From positions 1-16,107 of the forward strand of contig CAYXZR010000023.1 of assembly GCA_964470025.1 (NCBI GenBank): DNA of 16,107 bases, given 5' to 3'. Positions 6,922-13,710 of the stretch are shown one piece after another. A model generated the notes under the pieces. The model was not told the DNA's origin. It saw only the letters and a program-made list of their open reading frames with translations, and made no database searches. This DNA is from CAYXZR01 sp964470025 (lineage in GTDB: Bacteria; Patescibacteriota; Patescibacteriia; Buchananbacterales; UBA6539). A program made the position numbers and the translations under genes. Numbering within the stretch: position 1 is the first letter of the stretch; every line of letters starts with the position of its first letter.

Positions 6922-7152
6922 TTAGTATCGGTAAGTGATTCTACCTTTTGTTAGATCGTAAGGGGTGATTTCTACTTTGACTTTGTCGCCAGGTAGAATT
7001 CTGATTTTAAACATTCGCATTTTTCCAGAAAGGTGGGCAAGAATTTCGTGCCCGTTTTCTAGCTGGACCTTAAATGAAGCGGCTGGAAGAAGCTCTAAGA
7101 CTTCTCCGTCCATCTCAATAAAGTTTTTTCCTGCTGGTTTTTCTTTGGCCAT
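6922..7152 (-). CDS. infA: Translation initiation factor IF-1
   Basis: A 76-aa protein with the OB-fold features of IF-1: FIEMDGEVLELLPAASFKVQ, LENGHEILAHLSGKMRMF, and RILPGDKVKVEITPYDLTKG ending in RITYRY. IF-1 binds the 30S A site during initiation. It is the first gene of the ribosomal protein block. Two promoters and a terminator-like hairpin precede it, so entry into the whole operon could be set just before this gene. Upstream of the ATG there is only an A-rich AAAGAAATAA stretch, at best a weak ribosome binding site. Confidence 0.97.
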   Translation of the reverse strand: MAKEKPAGKNFIEMDGEVLELLPAASFKVQLENGHEILAHLSGKMRMFKIRILPGDKVKVEITPYDLTKGRITYRY

Positions 7153-7166
7153 TTATTTCTTTTATA

Positions 7167-7206
7167 GAAAAATAAAATTCTGCAGCGCTTGTGCCGCTAG
7201 AATTTT
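7167..7206 (-). promoter_or_regulatory. Terminator-like leader hairpin (possible attenuator) before infA
   Basis: On the minus strand AAAATTCT plus AGCG (7206-7195) pairs with CGCT (7187-7184) and AGAATTTT (7181-7174), with a 2-nt bulge and 7-nt loop. The stem runs into TTTTATTTTTC, an intrinsic-terminator pattern, ending about 15 nt before the infA ATG. Because it lies between the promoters and the first gene, it could attenuate the ribosomal operon. A smaller stem (CTCT 7213-7216 with AGAG 7223-7226) lies just upstream. No known leader family was recognised. Confidence 0.5.
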
Positions 7207-7242
7207 TAAATGCTCTTATTTTAGAGAAATGCGACTGCGAAT

Positions 7243-7271
7243 AGTCTACTTTAGATTACTATTTAAGTCAA
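7243..7271 (-). promoter_or_regulatory. Proximal promoter of the infA-rpsI operon
   Basis: On the minus strand, TTGACT (7266-7271) and TAGACT (7243-7248) are separated by 17 nt. The predicted start near 7236 gives a leader of about 84 nt that contains the terminator-like hairpin. Confidence 0.6.
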
Positions 7272-7285
7272 TAGTTTTCTGTAGC

Positions 7286-7299
7286 TCCCCTGCTGGGGA
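7286..7299. repeat. Small GC-rich inverted repeat between the two promoters
   Basis: TCCCC and GGGGA arms of 5 bp flank a 4-nt loop. It stands out in an AT-rich intergenic stretch and lies between the predicted start of the distal promoter (about 7307) and the -35 of the proximal one. It may fold in the longer leader RNA or be a protein site. Confidence 0.4.
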
Positions 7300-7313
7300 T
7301 AATTACAGTAGGT

Positions 7314-7342
7314 ATACTACTAAATTAGCCTTTTTGTGTCAA
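7314..7342 (-). promoter_or_regulatory. Distal promoter of the infA-rpsI operon
   Basis: On the minus strand, a perfect TTGACA -35 (7337-7342) is followed after 17 nt by TAGTAT (7314-7319). The -10 lies within a 15-bp palindromic stretch (AGTAG-5 nt-CTACT, 7307-7321), which could be an operator. The predicted start is near 7307. Confidence 0.6.
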
Positions 7343-7384
7343 GTGGCTTTCTTGTGATTGGGTTTGTACTAAATTGCGCTTATT

Positions 7385-9193
7385 TTAGGCAAAATTTGCC
7401 TTGATGCGCCGCACTCCTGCGCTTGATGCCTCTTCTTTTTTGATTTTTATTGGTCCTATATCTCCTGTTTTTTCAACATGTGGTCCACCGCAAATCTCTC
7501 TAGAAAAAACATTGTCACCTTTTCCAATAGTATAGACTTTGACGACTTCCTCGTATTTCGACTCAAAAACACCCATTGCTCCAAGTTCTTTTGCTTTTTC
7601 TAGAGGCATCTCTTCCATGGTTACTGGCAGATCTTCTTTGATTTTTTCATTAATAAGATCCTCTACGGCTTGCTTTTGTTCAGCTGTAAGTTTATCAGGA
7701 TGTGAAAAGTCAAAGCGCAGTCGATCTTGAGTAATGTTTGAACCCTTCTGAAAGACATGATCTCCTAGCACTTGTCGCAGTGCTGCATGAAGTAAGTGAG
7801 TTGCGGTGTGGAATTTGGTTGTTTCTTCTGAGTGATCAGCCAGACCACCTTTGAATTTGCCAGCTGACGCAGTGCGTGAAAGTTCTTGGTGTTTACTAAA
7901 TTCTTGCTCAAAGCCCTGTTGATCAACTGTCATTTGTTTTTCTTTGGCAAGATCCTTGGTCATTTCTAGTGGAAACCCATAGGTTGCAAATAACTGAAAC
8001 GCTTGCTCGCCAGATACTGATGAGCCTTCGCTGGAAATTTTTTCAAATTCTTTTAATCCTTTTTCTAGTGTTTGGTTGAATTTTTCTTCTTCTTGTGAAA
8101 GGTTGTTGAGTGCAAATTCTTGGTTGGCTTTGATTTCCTCGTATACGTCTGAATACTGCTCAATGATTACTTGTGCAATAGTTGTAGTAAAGTTTTCTGC
8201 AATGCCAAGTTTTTTACCATGGCGGATAGCACGTCTGATGAGTTTGCGTACAACATACCCTTGATCAACGTTTGAAGGGGCAATGCCCTTACTGTCGCCC
8301 ATGATCATTATGACTGCCCGCAAGTGATCAGCGATAATTCGCATTGACTGCACGTCATCTTCCCAGCAATCTGGTTTTTGGTCCAACCCAAGATCGCCTT
8401 TTTCAAAAGCGTATTTCTTGTTTGATAATTCTTCGATTTTTTTGATAATCACTTGGAATGCATCAATGCTGTAAACATCTGAAAATCCATTGAGAATTGC
8501 AGTGGTTCGCTCTAATCCCATGCCAGTGTCAACGTTTTGCTGTGAAAGTGGTTCGTAGGTGCCTTCTGCGGTCTTGTTGTATTGCATAAACACATTGTTC
8601 CAGATTTCTACCCAGTGTGGGTCAGAAATGTCACCTGGTTCACCTTCCCCTGTCCAGTAGAAAATTTCGGTGTCAGGTCCGCATGGGCCGGTTTGTCCAG
8701 CTGGTCCCCACCAGTTGTCTTTACGACCAAGGAAAAAGATGCGATCCTCTGGCATGCCAAGTTGCTTCCAGATCTCTGCTGCTTCGTCGTCTCGTGGAAT
8801 ACCTTCTTCACCCTCAAAGCATGTGACTGCTAGTTTTTCGAGTGGAATGCCAAGCTCTTTGGTAAGAAATTCAAAACTCCAGCTGATTGACTCTTGTTTC
8901 CAGTAGTCACCAAGTGACCAGTTGCCAAGCATTTCAAAAAAGGTCAAATGAGTTTTATCACCTACTTCGTCGATATCACCAGTACGTACACACTTTTGCA
9001 CATCTACGAGGCGTGTGCCTTGTGGGTGTTTTTGTCCCAGCAAGTATGGCACCAATGGTTGCATGCCAGCAGTGGTGAAAAGCACTGTTGGATCGTTTTC
9101 TGGGATCAGCGAAGCAGAGCTTACTACAGCGTGCTGCTTGCTTTTGAAAAATTCGAGATATTTGGTTCGAAGTTGTTGACTTGAGATATTCAT
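7385..9193 (-). CDS. alaS: Alanyl-tRNA synthetase, short form without C-Ala domain
   Basis: A 602-aa enzyme that charges tRNA-Ala. The class II catalytic domain has FTTAGMQPLVPYLLG, the motif-2 region KCVRTGDIDEVGDKTHLTFF followed by EMLGNWSLGDYWK, and GPCGPDTEIFYW. The tRNA-recognition region includes DTGMGLERTTAIL and GYVVRKLIRRAIRHG. The editing domain has the zinc/catalytic residues H462 and H466 (HTATH) and C568 and H572 (CGGPH), so hydrolysis of mischarged Ser/Gly-tRNA should be intact. The protein ends at GVRRIKANFA, right after the editing domain. E. coli AlaRS has 876 aa; the linker and C-Ala domain, which help tRNA binding and oligomerisation, are absent. A predicted promoter lies 8 nt before the ATG. 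The next gene downstream, infA, has separate promoters. Confidence 0.97.
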   Translation of the reverse strand: MNISSQQLRTKYLEFFKSKQHAVVSSASLIPENDPTVLFTTAGMQPLVPYLLGQKHPQGTRLVDVQKCVRTGDIDEVGDKTHLTFFEMLGNWSLGDYWKQESISWSFEFLTKELGIPLEKLAVTCFEGEEGIPRDDEAAEIWKQLGMPEDRIFFLGRKDNWWGPAGQTGPCGPDTEIFYWTGEGEPGDISDPHWVEIWNNVFMQYNKTAEGTYEPLSQQNVDTGMGLERTTAILNGFSDVYSIDAFQVIIKKIEELSNKKYAFEKGDLGLDQKPDCWEDDVQSMRIIADHLRAVIMIMGDSKGIAPSNVDQGYVVRKLIRRAIRHGKKLGIAENFTTTIAQVIIEQYSDVYEEIKANQEFALNNLSQEEEKFNQTLEKGLKEFEKISSEGSSVSGEQAFQLFATYGFPLEMTKDLAKEKQMTVDQQGFEQEFSKHQELSRTASAGKFKGGLADHSEETTKFHTATHLLHAALRQVLGDHVFQKGSNITQDRLRFDFSHPDKLTAEQKQAVEDLINEKIKEDLPVTMEEMPLEKAKELGAMGVFESKYEEVVKVYTIGKGDNVFSREICGGPHVEKTGDIGPIKIKKEEASSAGVRRIKANFA

Positions 9194-9201
9194 ACTTGAG
9201 T

Positions 9202-9230
9202 ATTCTACTGAAAATAGCTGATTTTAGCAA
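9202..9230 (-). promoter_or_regulatory. alaS promoter, leaderless type
   Basis: On the minus strand TTGCTA (9225-9230) and TAGAAT (9202-9207) are separated by exactly 17 nt. The -10 ends 8 nt before the alaS ATG, predicting a leader of about 2 nt. It fills most of the 42-nt gap between mnmA and alaS. Confidence 0.55.
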
Positions 9231-9235
9231 CTTTA

Positions 9236-10318
9236 TTAGATTTTTTCTTGAATTACTCCTCCGCCAAGGAGTTTTTTACCTTTATATAAGACGCAAGACT
9301 GTCCGAGTGCTACGGCGCGTTGGGGTTTTTTAAAGATAACTTTTAAATTACCATCACTTGCTCGTGCTACGGTACAGCTTTGGTCGTCTTGGCGGTATCT
9401 AATTTTTGCCTTGCACTTGAGTGGTAGGTTTGGCGGAGTGAGTGTTGTCCAATGTAAGTCAGTTACTATGATTTCTTTACTGAATAATTGCGGATCGTTT
9501 ACTGTACCAACTATTAAGATATTTTTTGTAATATCTTTATCAATTACATATAGTGGCTCACCAGTTCCACCTCCAGTAGGAATACCATGACGCTGGCCAA
9601 TGGTGTAGTACATTATGCCTTCGTGTTGACCAATTATTTCGCCAGTAGTTGTTAGGATGTCACCTTTTTTGGTGGGAATTCTTGTTTTTAGGAAATCTTT
9701 GAGATCAACTTGACCAAGAAAGCAAATTCCTTGGCTGTCTTTTTTCTTTGCAATATGTAAGCTGTATTTTTCTGCAATTGTTCTGACTTTATCTTTGGTT
9801 AGTTTACCAAGTGGAAAAAGTGCGTGACGAATTTTATGTTGGTTTAGCGCGTAAAGAAAGTATGATTGATCTTTATTATTGTCCTTTCCTTTATACAATT
9901 GTGAAGTATGCTTACCGTGTTTGATATGCGCGTAATGACCAGTAGCAATAAAATCAGCGCCTATTTCCTTTGCTTTATTTAAAAATAAATCAAACTTAAT
10001 ATCTCGATTACATAGTATGTCTGGATTTGGAGTTCTTCCTGCTTCGTATTCTTTAAATAAATAGTCTACTACATTTCTCTTATATTCTTTTTCAAAATCA
10101 AAAGTGTAAAACGGAATTCCAAGTTTTCCACATACTTGTCGAGCATCTGCTGCTTCTTGCTCCCATGGACACATAGTTAATCCAGCAGTTTGTTCTGTCC
10201 ATGTTAAAAAATAGGCACCAATACAGTTGTAACCTTGCTCTTTTAATAGCGCGGCTGCGACTGATGAATCAACTCCACCAGACATTGCGACAAATACTTT
10301 TTGCTTACTTTTCTCCAT
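9236..10318 (-). CDS. mnmA: tRNA-specific 2-thiouridylase MnmA
   Basis: A 360-aa protein (E. coli MnmA 368 aa). The PP-loop SGGVDSS (13-19) binds ATP. The catalytic cysteines are C103 (NPDILCNRDIKFD) and C199 (SQGICFLG). ATGHYAH (126-131) and IGQRHGIPTGGG are family segments, and the C-terminal beta-barrel ends with RAVALGQSCVLY and GGGVI. It installs the 2-thio group on U34 of tRNA-Lys, -Glu and -Gln, taking sulfur from a persulfide relay. No cysteine desulfurase gene is visible in the window. The ATG lies 3 nt from an assembly gap, in the context TAATG, so an upstream gene may end overlapping this start. alaS follows after 42 nt with its own promoter. Confidence 0.96.
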   Translation of the reverse strand: MEKSKQKVFVAMSGGVDSSVAAALLKEQGYNCIGAYFLTWTEQTAGLTMCPWEQEAADARQVCGKLGIPFYTFDFEKEYKRNVVDYLFKEYEAGRTPNPDILCNRDIKFDLFLNKAKEIGADFIATGHYAHIKHGKHTSQLYKGKDNNKDQSYFLYALNQHKIRHALFPLGKLTKDKVRTIAEKYSLHIAKKKDSQGICFLGQVDLKDFLKTRIPTKKGDILTTTGEIIGQHEGIMYYTIGQRHGIPTGGGTGEPLYVIDKDITKNILIVGTVNDPQLFSKEIIVTDLHWTTLTPPNLPLKCKAKIRYRQDDQSCTVARASDGNLKVIFKKPQRAVALGQSCVLYKGKKLLGGGVIQEKI

Positions 10319-10321
10319 TAG

Positions 10322-10331
10322 NNNNNNNNNN
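10322..10331. other. Assembly gap of 10 Ns
   Basis: Ten undetermined bases lie right before mnmA. A run of exactly 10 may be a placeholder, so the real missing length is unknown and any gene junction or promoter here is lost. Confidence 0.95.
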
Positions 10332-10368
10332 TTGCGATTACTACCGTTTTGTTTTTCTTGGTAACCAT
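10332..10368 (-). CDS. Possible gene start running into the assembly gap
   Basis: On the minus strand an ATG at 10368 opens MVTKKNKTVVIA and then enters the Ns. A basic segment followed by a hydrophobic beta-strand resembles the N-terminus of many Rossmann or PP-loop proteins, including the beginning of MnmA itself. With exactly 10 Ns the frame would stop at the TAA of TAATG at the mnmA start. This could be the start of a gene mostly hidden in the gap, an artefact of scaffolding, or chance. Only 12 codons are visible, so no function is assigned. Confidence 0.3.
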
Positions 10369-10387
10369 GTTACTATACCTATATAAT
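10358..10387 (+). promoter_or_regulatory. Promoter of the small plus-strand unit
   Basis: TTGGTA (10358-10363) and a perfect TATAAT (10382-10387) are separated by 18 nt. The predicted start near 10394 is 11 nt before the ATG of the acidic ORF. This is the only promoter identified on the plus strand. Confidence 0.55.
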
Positions 10388-10404
10388 AATTAAGCAACTC
10401 TATC

Positions 10405-10566
10405 ATGCGAATTGATGAAAATCAAGATAACATGACTACAACTGCAGATACTCCTTCTGTTGAGGAGACTATGCCATCAGATGATGGCGCTGCAACAGAT
10501 GGAGCTGCTTCAGATTCTTCAGAAGAATCTTCTGAAGAATCAACTGAAGAAACCCCAGCTGCTTAA
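10405..10566 (+). CDS. Small acidic, Ser/Thr/Glu-rich protein of 53 aa (hypothetical)
   Basis: I do not recognise this gene. It reads MRIDENQDNMTTTADTPSVE and ends in repeated Ser-Ser-Glu-Glu units and ETPAA. It has about 16 acidic residues and one basic residue, no cysteine, no aromatic residue and no hydrophobic core, so it is expected to be intrinsically disordered. An internal ATG at 10432 would give a shorter form; neither start has a Shine-Dalgarno sequence. A promoter lies just upstream and a strong terminator just downstream, giving a self-contained unit on the opposite strand from every other gene. The SSEE region is encoded by a perfect inverted repeat, so the transcript might instead act as a structured small RNA. 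Whether it is translated is uncertain. Confidence 0.55.
   Translation: MRIDENQDNMTTTADTPSVEETMPSDDGAATDGAASDSSEESSEESTEETPAA
10513..10541. repeat. Perfect 14-bp inverted repeat inside the acidic ORF
   Basis: GATTCTTCAGAAGA (10513-10526) is the exact reverse complement of the 14 nt at 10528-10541, with one central base. It can arise from alternating Ser (TCT/TCA) and Glu (GAA) codons, which are complementary, but the perfect match would also form a strong RNA stem. Confidence 0.8.
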
Positions 10567-10577
10567 CTGTAGTCATT

Positions 10578-10611
10578 AAAATCCCGGCACTTCCTAGGCC
10601 GGGATTTTTTT
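10578..10611 (+). terminator. Strong intrinsic terminator, shared with the convergent NUDIX gene
   Basis: AAAATCCCGGC (10578-10588) pairs perfectly with GCCGGGATTTT (10598-10608), with a 9-nt loop and a run of seven T at 10605-10611. On the minus strand the same stem follows the NUDIX stop codon by a few nt with a shorter T-run, so it probably also ends the clpB-NUDIX transcript. Confidence 0.9.
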
Positions 10612-10612
10612 A

Positions 10613-11056
10613 TTACTCTGACCATCCTTGTTCGCTGTAAAATCGATTATTTTTAATGTGATTAAATACTTCAGGCAGATATTCAACAATTTCATTAGGA
10701 AGATTGTCTAAGCTAAACCACTCAAGCTTGTCACATTTTTCTGGTTCACAGTTTTTTATATCACCTTTATAGTTACTCGTTTTGATAAATACATCGACAT
10801 ATTCTAGGTCATCTTCGCAGTTTCTGTGTAAAACGTGTGCTACTTCAAGATCATTTTTATTGATAGTTATTCCGATTTCTTCTTTTGCTTCGCGAATAAG
10901 CGCGGACAGACATCCTTCTGCTTTTTCTACGTGGCCTGAAACCATTCCATACATACCATCTTTGTATCCAGTATTTGCACGTCGTGATAGTAGTATTTTG
11001 TTATCTTGCATTAACATTAAGTATACTGCTGCACGATGCGTGTGGTAATTTTTCAT
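10613..11056 (-). CDS. NUDIX hydrolase
   Basis: A 147-aa, single-domain protein with a complete Nudix box G-x5-E-x7-REAKEEIGI: G41, E47, R55, E56, E59, E60, G62. The glutamates bind Mg2+ for hydrolysis of a nucleoside diphosphate linked to another group. The N-terminus (HRAAVYLMLMQDNKILLSRR) is the usual first beta-strands of a MutT-type enzyme. Substrate specificity cannot be read; candidates are oxidised nucleotides, dNTPs or other NDP-X compounds. Its ATG overlaps the clpB stop by one base (TAATG), so the two are translationally coupled, and its expression should follow the CIRCE-controlled clpB promoter. The shared terminator follows directly. Confidence 0.93.
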   Translation of the reverse strand: MKNYHTHRAAVYLMLMQDNKILLSRRANTGYKDGMYGMVSGHVEKAEGCLSALIREAKEEIGITINKNDLEVAHVLHRNCEDDLEYVDVFIKTSNYKGDIKNCEPEKCDKLEWFSLDNLPNEIVEYLPEVFNHIKNNRFYSEQGWSE

Positions 11057-13662
11057 TATTTTATAGTTACTTTATCTTTATCAACAGAAATGCTTACTTT
11101 TTTACCCTCTTGTATTTTACCATCTATAATCATCATTGCTAATGGGTCAAGTACTTCGTTTTGAATCACACGTTTTAGTGGACGTGCGCCAAAACTTGGG
11201 TCATAGCCTTTTTTGCTGATATATTCTTTTAATTTTTTGGTGAATGATACTTTGATGTTTTTTTCTGAGAGTCGTCCGGCAACAATTTCTAACTGAAGAT
11301 CAACAATCTCGCTGATTTCTTTTTCTGTTAGACTGTGGAATGTAATAATATCGTCAATTCTATTTAAGAATTCTGGTTTGAATGATCGATGTAGTACATC
11401 GAGTACACGTTCTTCCATTTCTTTGTGGTCAACCTTTCCTTTTTTATCGCCATCGTCAAAACCAAGTGAGTATTCTTGTATAAGATTGCTTCCAAGATTT
11501 GAGGTCATAATGATAACAGTGTTTTTGAAGTTTACTACCCTTCCCTTTGCATCAGTTACGTGACCATCGTCAAGGATTTGAAGTAAGATATTGAATACAT
11601 CGGGATGTGCTTTTTCTATCTCGTCAAAAAGAATTACAGAATATGGTCTGCGTCTGATTGTTTCAGTTAGCTGTCCACCTTCTTCATATCCGATGTAACC
11701 TGGAGGTGAGCCAACTATTTTACTGACACTGTGTTTCTCCATGTACTCTGACATATCTACTCTCACGAGCGATTTTTCATCGTTAAAGAGAAATGCGGCT
11801 AGTGATTTTGCTAGTTCGGTTTTACCTACACCAGTTGGCCCCAGGAAGATAAAGCTTCCGATTGGCTTTTGTTCATCTGCTATGCCGGCTCTAGAGCGTC
11901 TAATTGCGTTGCTGACGGCTGTTACGGCTTGTTGCTGACCAATTACTCGTTTTCCAAGCTCTTCTTCAAGGCGAGCTAATTTTGAGGTTTCACTTTCGAG
12001 CATTCGTTTGATTGGAATTCCGGTCCAACGAGCCACTACTGCTGCAATATCTTCATCAGTCACCTCTTCTTTTAGAATTTGTTTATCTTTTTGAACATTG
12101 TTGAGTTTTTTTGAAATGCTTTCAGTTTCTTTTTCAAGTTCAGGTATTGTGCTGTATTTGATTTCGGCAACTTTTTCTAGTTCACCTTTACGCTCAGCTT
12201 GTTCTGCTTCAAGCTTTAACTGATCAATGGTGTTTTTATGTTCTTGAATTTTTTTGATAAGTTCTTTTTCGTTTTTCCACTGAATTTCCAGCTGGGCACT
12301 TTCTTCTTTTAAGTTTGCTAACTGATTATCAATTTCTTTTGTCTTGTTTTTTGCTGAGTTGCTTTTTTCACGAAGCAATGCTTGTTTTTCAATTTCAAGT
12401 TTTGTTATGCTTCGTTTTAATTTATCCAGCTCATCAGGCATGGAGTCAATTTCCATTCTTAGTGCAGATGTTGCCTCATCAATCAAATCAATTGCCTTGT
12501 CAGGTAAGAACCGATCTGTGATGTACCGAGTCGATAGTTCTGCAGCTGCAATAAGAGCATCATCGGTGATTTTAACACCATGATGAATTTCATATTTTTC
12601 TTTAATACCTCGTAAGATCGCAATAGTGTCATCAACTGTAGGTTCACCGACAAACACTGGTTGAAAACGTCGTTCTAACGCTGAGTCTTTTTCGATATAC
12701 TTTTGATACTCTTTGAGTGTTGTAGCACCAACAGCGTGAAGTGTACCACGAGCTAAAGCTGGCTTAAGTAGGTTTGCTGCATCTACAGAGCCTTCTGTTG
12801 ACCCTGCACCGACAACAAGGTGTAGCTCATCAATAAAAAGAATAATGTTGCCAGCAGCATCTTCAATTTCTTTTAGTACTGCTTTAAGACGATCTTCGAA
12901 CTCACCTCGAAACTTAGTGCCTGCAAGAAGTGCTCCGATATCAAGGGAAATAACTTTTTTATTTTGAATACTATCCGGTACATCTCCTGCAACAATTCTT
13001 TGAGCAAGCCCCTCTGCAATTGCTGTTTTACCTGTGCCCGGTTCTCCGATTAGTACCGGATTGTTTTTGGTTCTTCGAGATAATACCTGCATTACTCGAC
13101 GGATTTCAGTGTCGCGGCCAATAATTGGATCAATTTTTCCTTTTTTTGCTCTCTCAGTAAGATCTATGCCGTATTTTGATAGTGCTTGAAATTTTGATTC
13201 TGGTTCAGGGTCAGTGATTCGCTGTGATCCCCTAATTTCTTTTAGAATTTTTAGTATTTGTTCCTCAGTCACACCGAGATGAGTCATTAGATCACTTGTT
13301 GGTGAAGTGACCTTTAGAATTGCTAGTAGAAGGTGCTCAGTACTTATGTATTCATCACCAAGTTTTTGTGCTTGTTTATCTGCTTCAATAATTATTTTTT
13401 GTATATTTTGATCAGTGATATGTTGTGGTGATTGTTGACTTTGTTGTCTTGGTTGACTTCTGAGTATTTGCTCGATTCCCACACTTAACTTATCTAGATT
13501 TATTTCTAGTTTTTGTAAAATAGTTGGCACTGTACCGCTTCTTTGCTCAACTAGGCTTAAGATAAGGTGTGCTGCTGTTAGTATTGGATGGTTGAATTCA
13601 GTTGCCATCAAGAGTGCTTGCTGGAGTGCTTCTTGGGCTTTTACAGTGAATTTTGGAGTCAT
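11056..13662 (-). CDS. clpB: ATP-dependent chaperone ClpB (disaggregase)
   Basis: An 868-aa protein, normal for ClpB (E. coli 857 aa). Order: Clp N-domain (about 1-145, two repeats); first AAA+ module with Walker A GEPGTGKT (206-213), Walker B FIDE (276-279) and ERRF (330-333); long coiled-coil middle domain (about 405-530, rich in Glu/Lys) that marks ClpB and docks DnaK; second AAA+ module with GPTGVGKT (608-615) and ILFDEIEKAH; C-terminal domain with YDPSFGARPLKRVIQNEV. No ClpP-binding tripeptide was seen, as expected for a disaggregase. It pulls proteins out of aggregates together with DnaK/DnaJ/GrpE, which are not in this window. A CIRCE operator and promoter lie upstream. There is no Shine-Dalgarno sequence. 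Confidence 0.97.
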   Translation of the reverse strand: MTPKFTVKAQEALQQALLMATEFNHPILTAAHLILSLVEQRSGTVPTILQKLEINLDKLSVGIEQILRSQPRQQSQQSPQHITDQNIQKIIIEADKQAQKLGDEYISTEHLLLAILKVTSPTSDLMTHLGVTEEQILKILKEIRGSQRITDPEPESKFQALSKYGIDLTERAKKGKIDPIIGRDTEIRRVMQVLSRRTKNNPVLIGEPGTGKTAIAEGLAQRIVAGDVPDSIQNKKVISLDIGALLAGTKFRGEFEDRLKAVLKEIEDAAGNIILFIDELHLVVGAGSTEGSVDAANLLKPALARGTLHAVGATTLKEYQKYIEKDSALERRFQPVFVGEPTVDDTIAILRGIKEKYEIHHGVKITDDALIAAAELSTRYITDRFLPDKAIDLIDEATSALRMEIDSMPDELDKLKRSITKLEIEKQALLREKSNSAKNKTKEIDNQLANLKEESAQLEIQWKNEKELIKKIQEHKNTIDQLKLEAEQAERKGELEKVAEIKYSTIPELEKETESISKKLNNVQKDKQILKEEVTDEDIAAVVARWTGIPIKRMLESETSKLARLEEELGKRVIGQQQAVTAVSNAIRRSRAGIADEQKPIGSFIFLGPTGVGKTELAKSLAAFLFNDEKSLVRVDMSEYMEKHSVSKIVGSPPGYIGYEEGGQLTETIRRRPYSVILFDEIEKAHPDVFNILLQILDDGHVTDAKGRVVNFKNTVIIMTSNLGSNLIQEYSLGFDDGDKKGKVDHKEMEERVLDVLHRSFKPEFLNRIDDIITFHSLTEKEISEIVDLQLEIVAGRLSEKNIKVSFTKKLKEYISKKGYDPSFGARPLKRVIQNEVLDPLAMMIIDGKIQEGKKVSISVDKDKVTIK

Positions 13663-13680
13663 ATGTATGTTTGTTTCTAA

Positions 13681-13707
13681 TTAGCACTCTAATATAATGA
13701 GTGCTAA
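13681..13707 (-). promoter_or_regulatory. CIRCE operator (HrcA binding site)
   Basis: TTAGCACTC (13681-13689), 9-nt spacer and GAGTGCTAA (13699-13707): a perfect match to the known CIRCE consensus with 9-9-9 spacing. HrcA binds this element and represses chaperone genes until heat shock. Here it covers the predicted transcription start of clpB (about 13704). It implies an hrcA gene elsewhere in the genome. Confidence 0.97.
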
Positions 13708-13710
13708 TTT

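Noticed and set aside
6965..7357. Plus-strand frame of 130 codons across infA and its promoters
   Set aside because: Covers infA antisense and the promoter region; Cys/Phe-rich nonsense composition and no family resemblance.
7207..7384. A further gene in the infA-alaS intergenic region
   Set aside because: No frame of useful length with a start; the space is filled by two promoters and small stems.
8582..9230. Several overlapping frames on both strands inside the 5' half of alaS
   Set aside because: AlaRS motifs run continuously through this region in one frame; the others are shadows.
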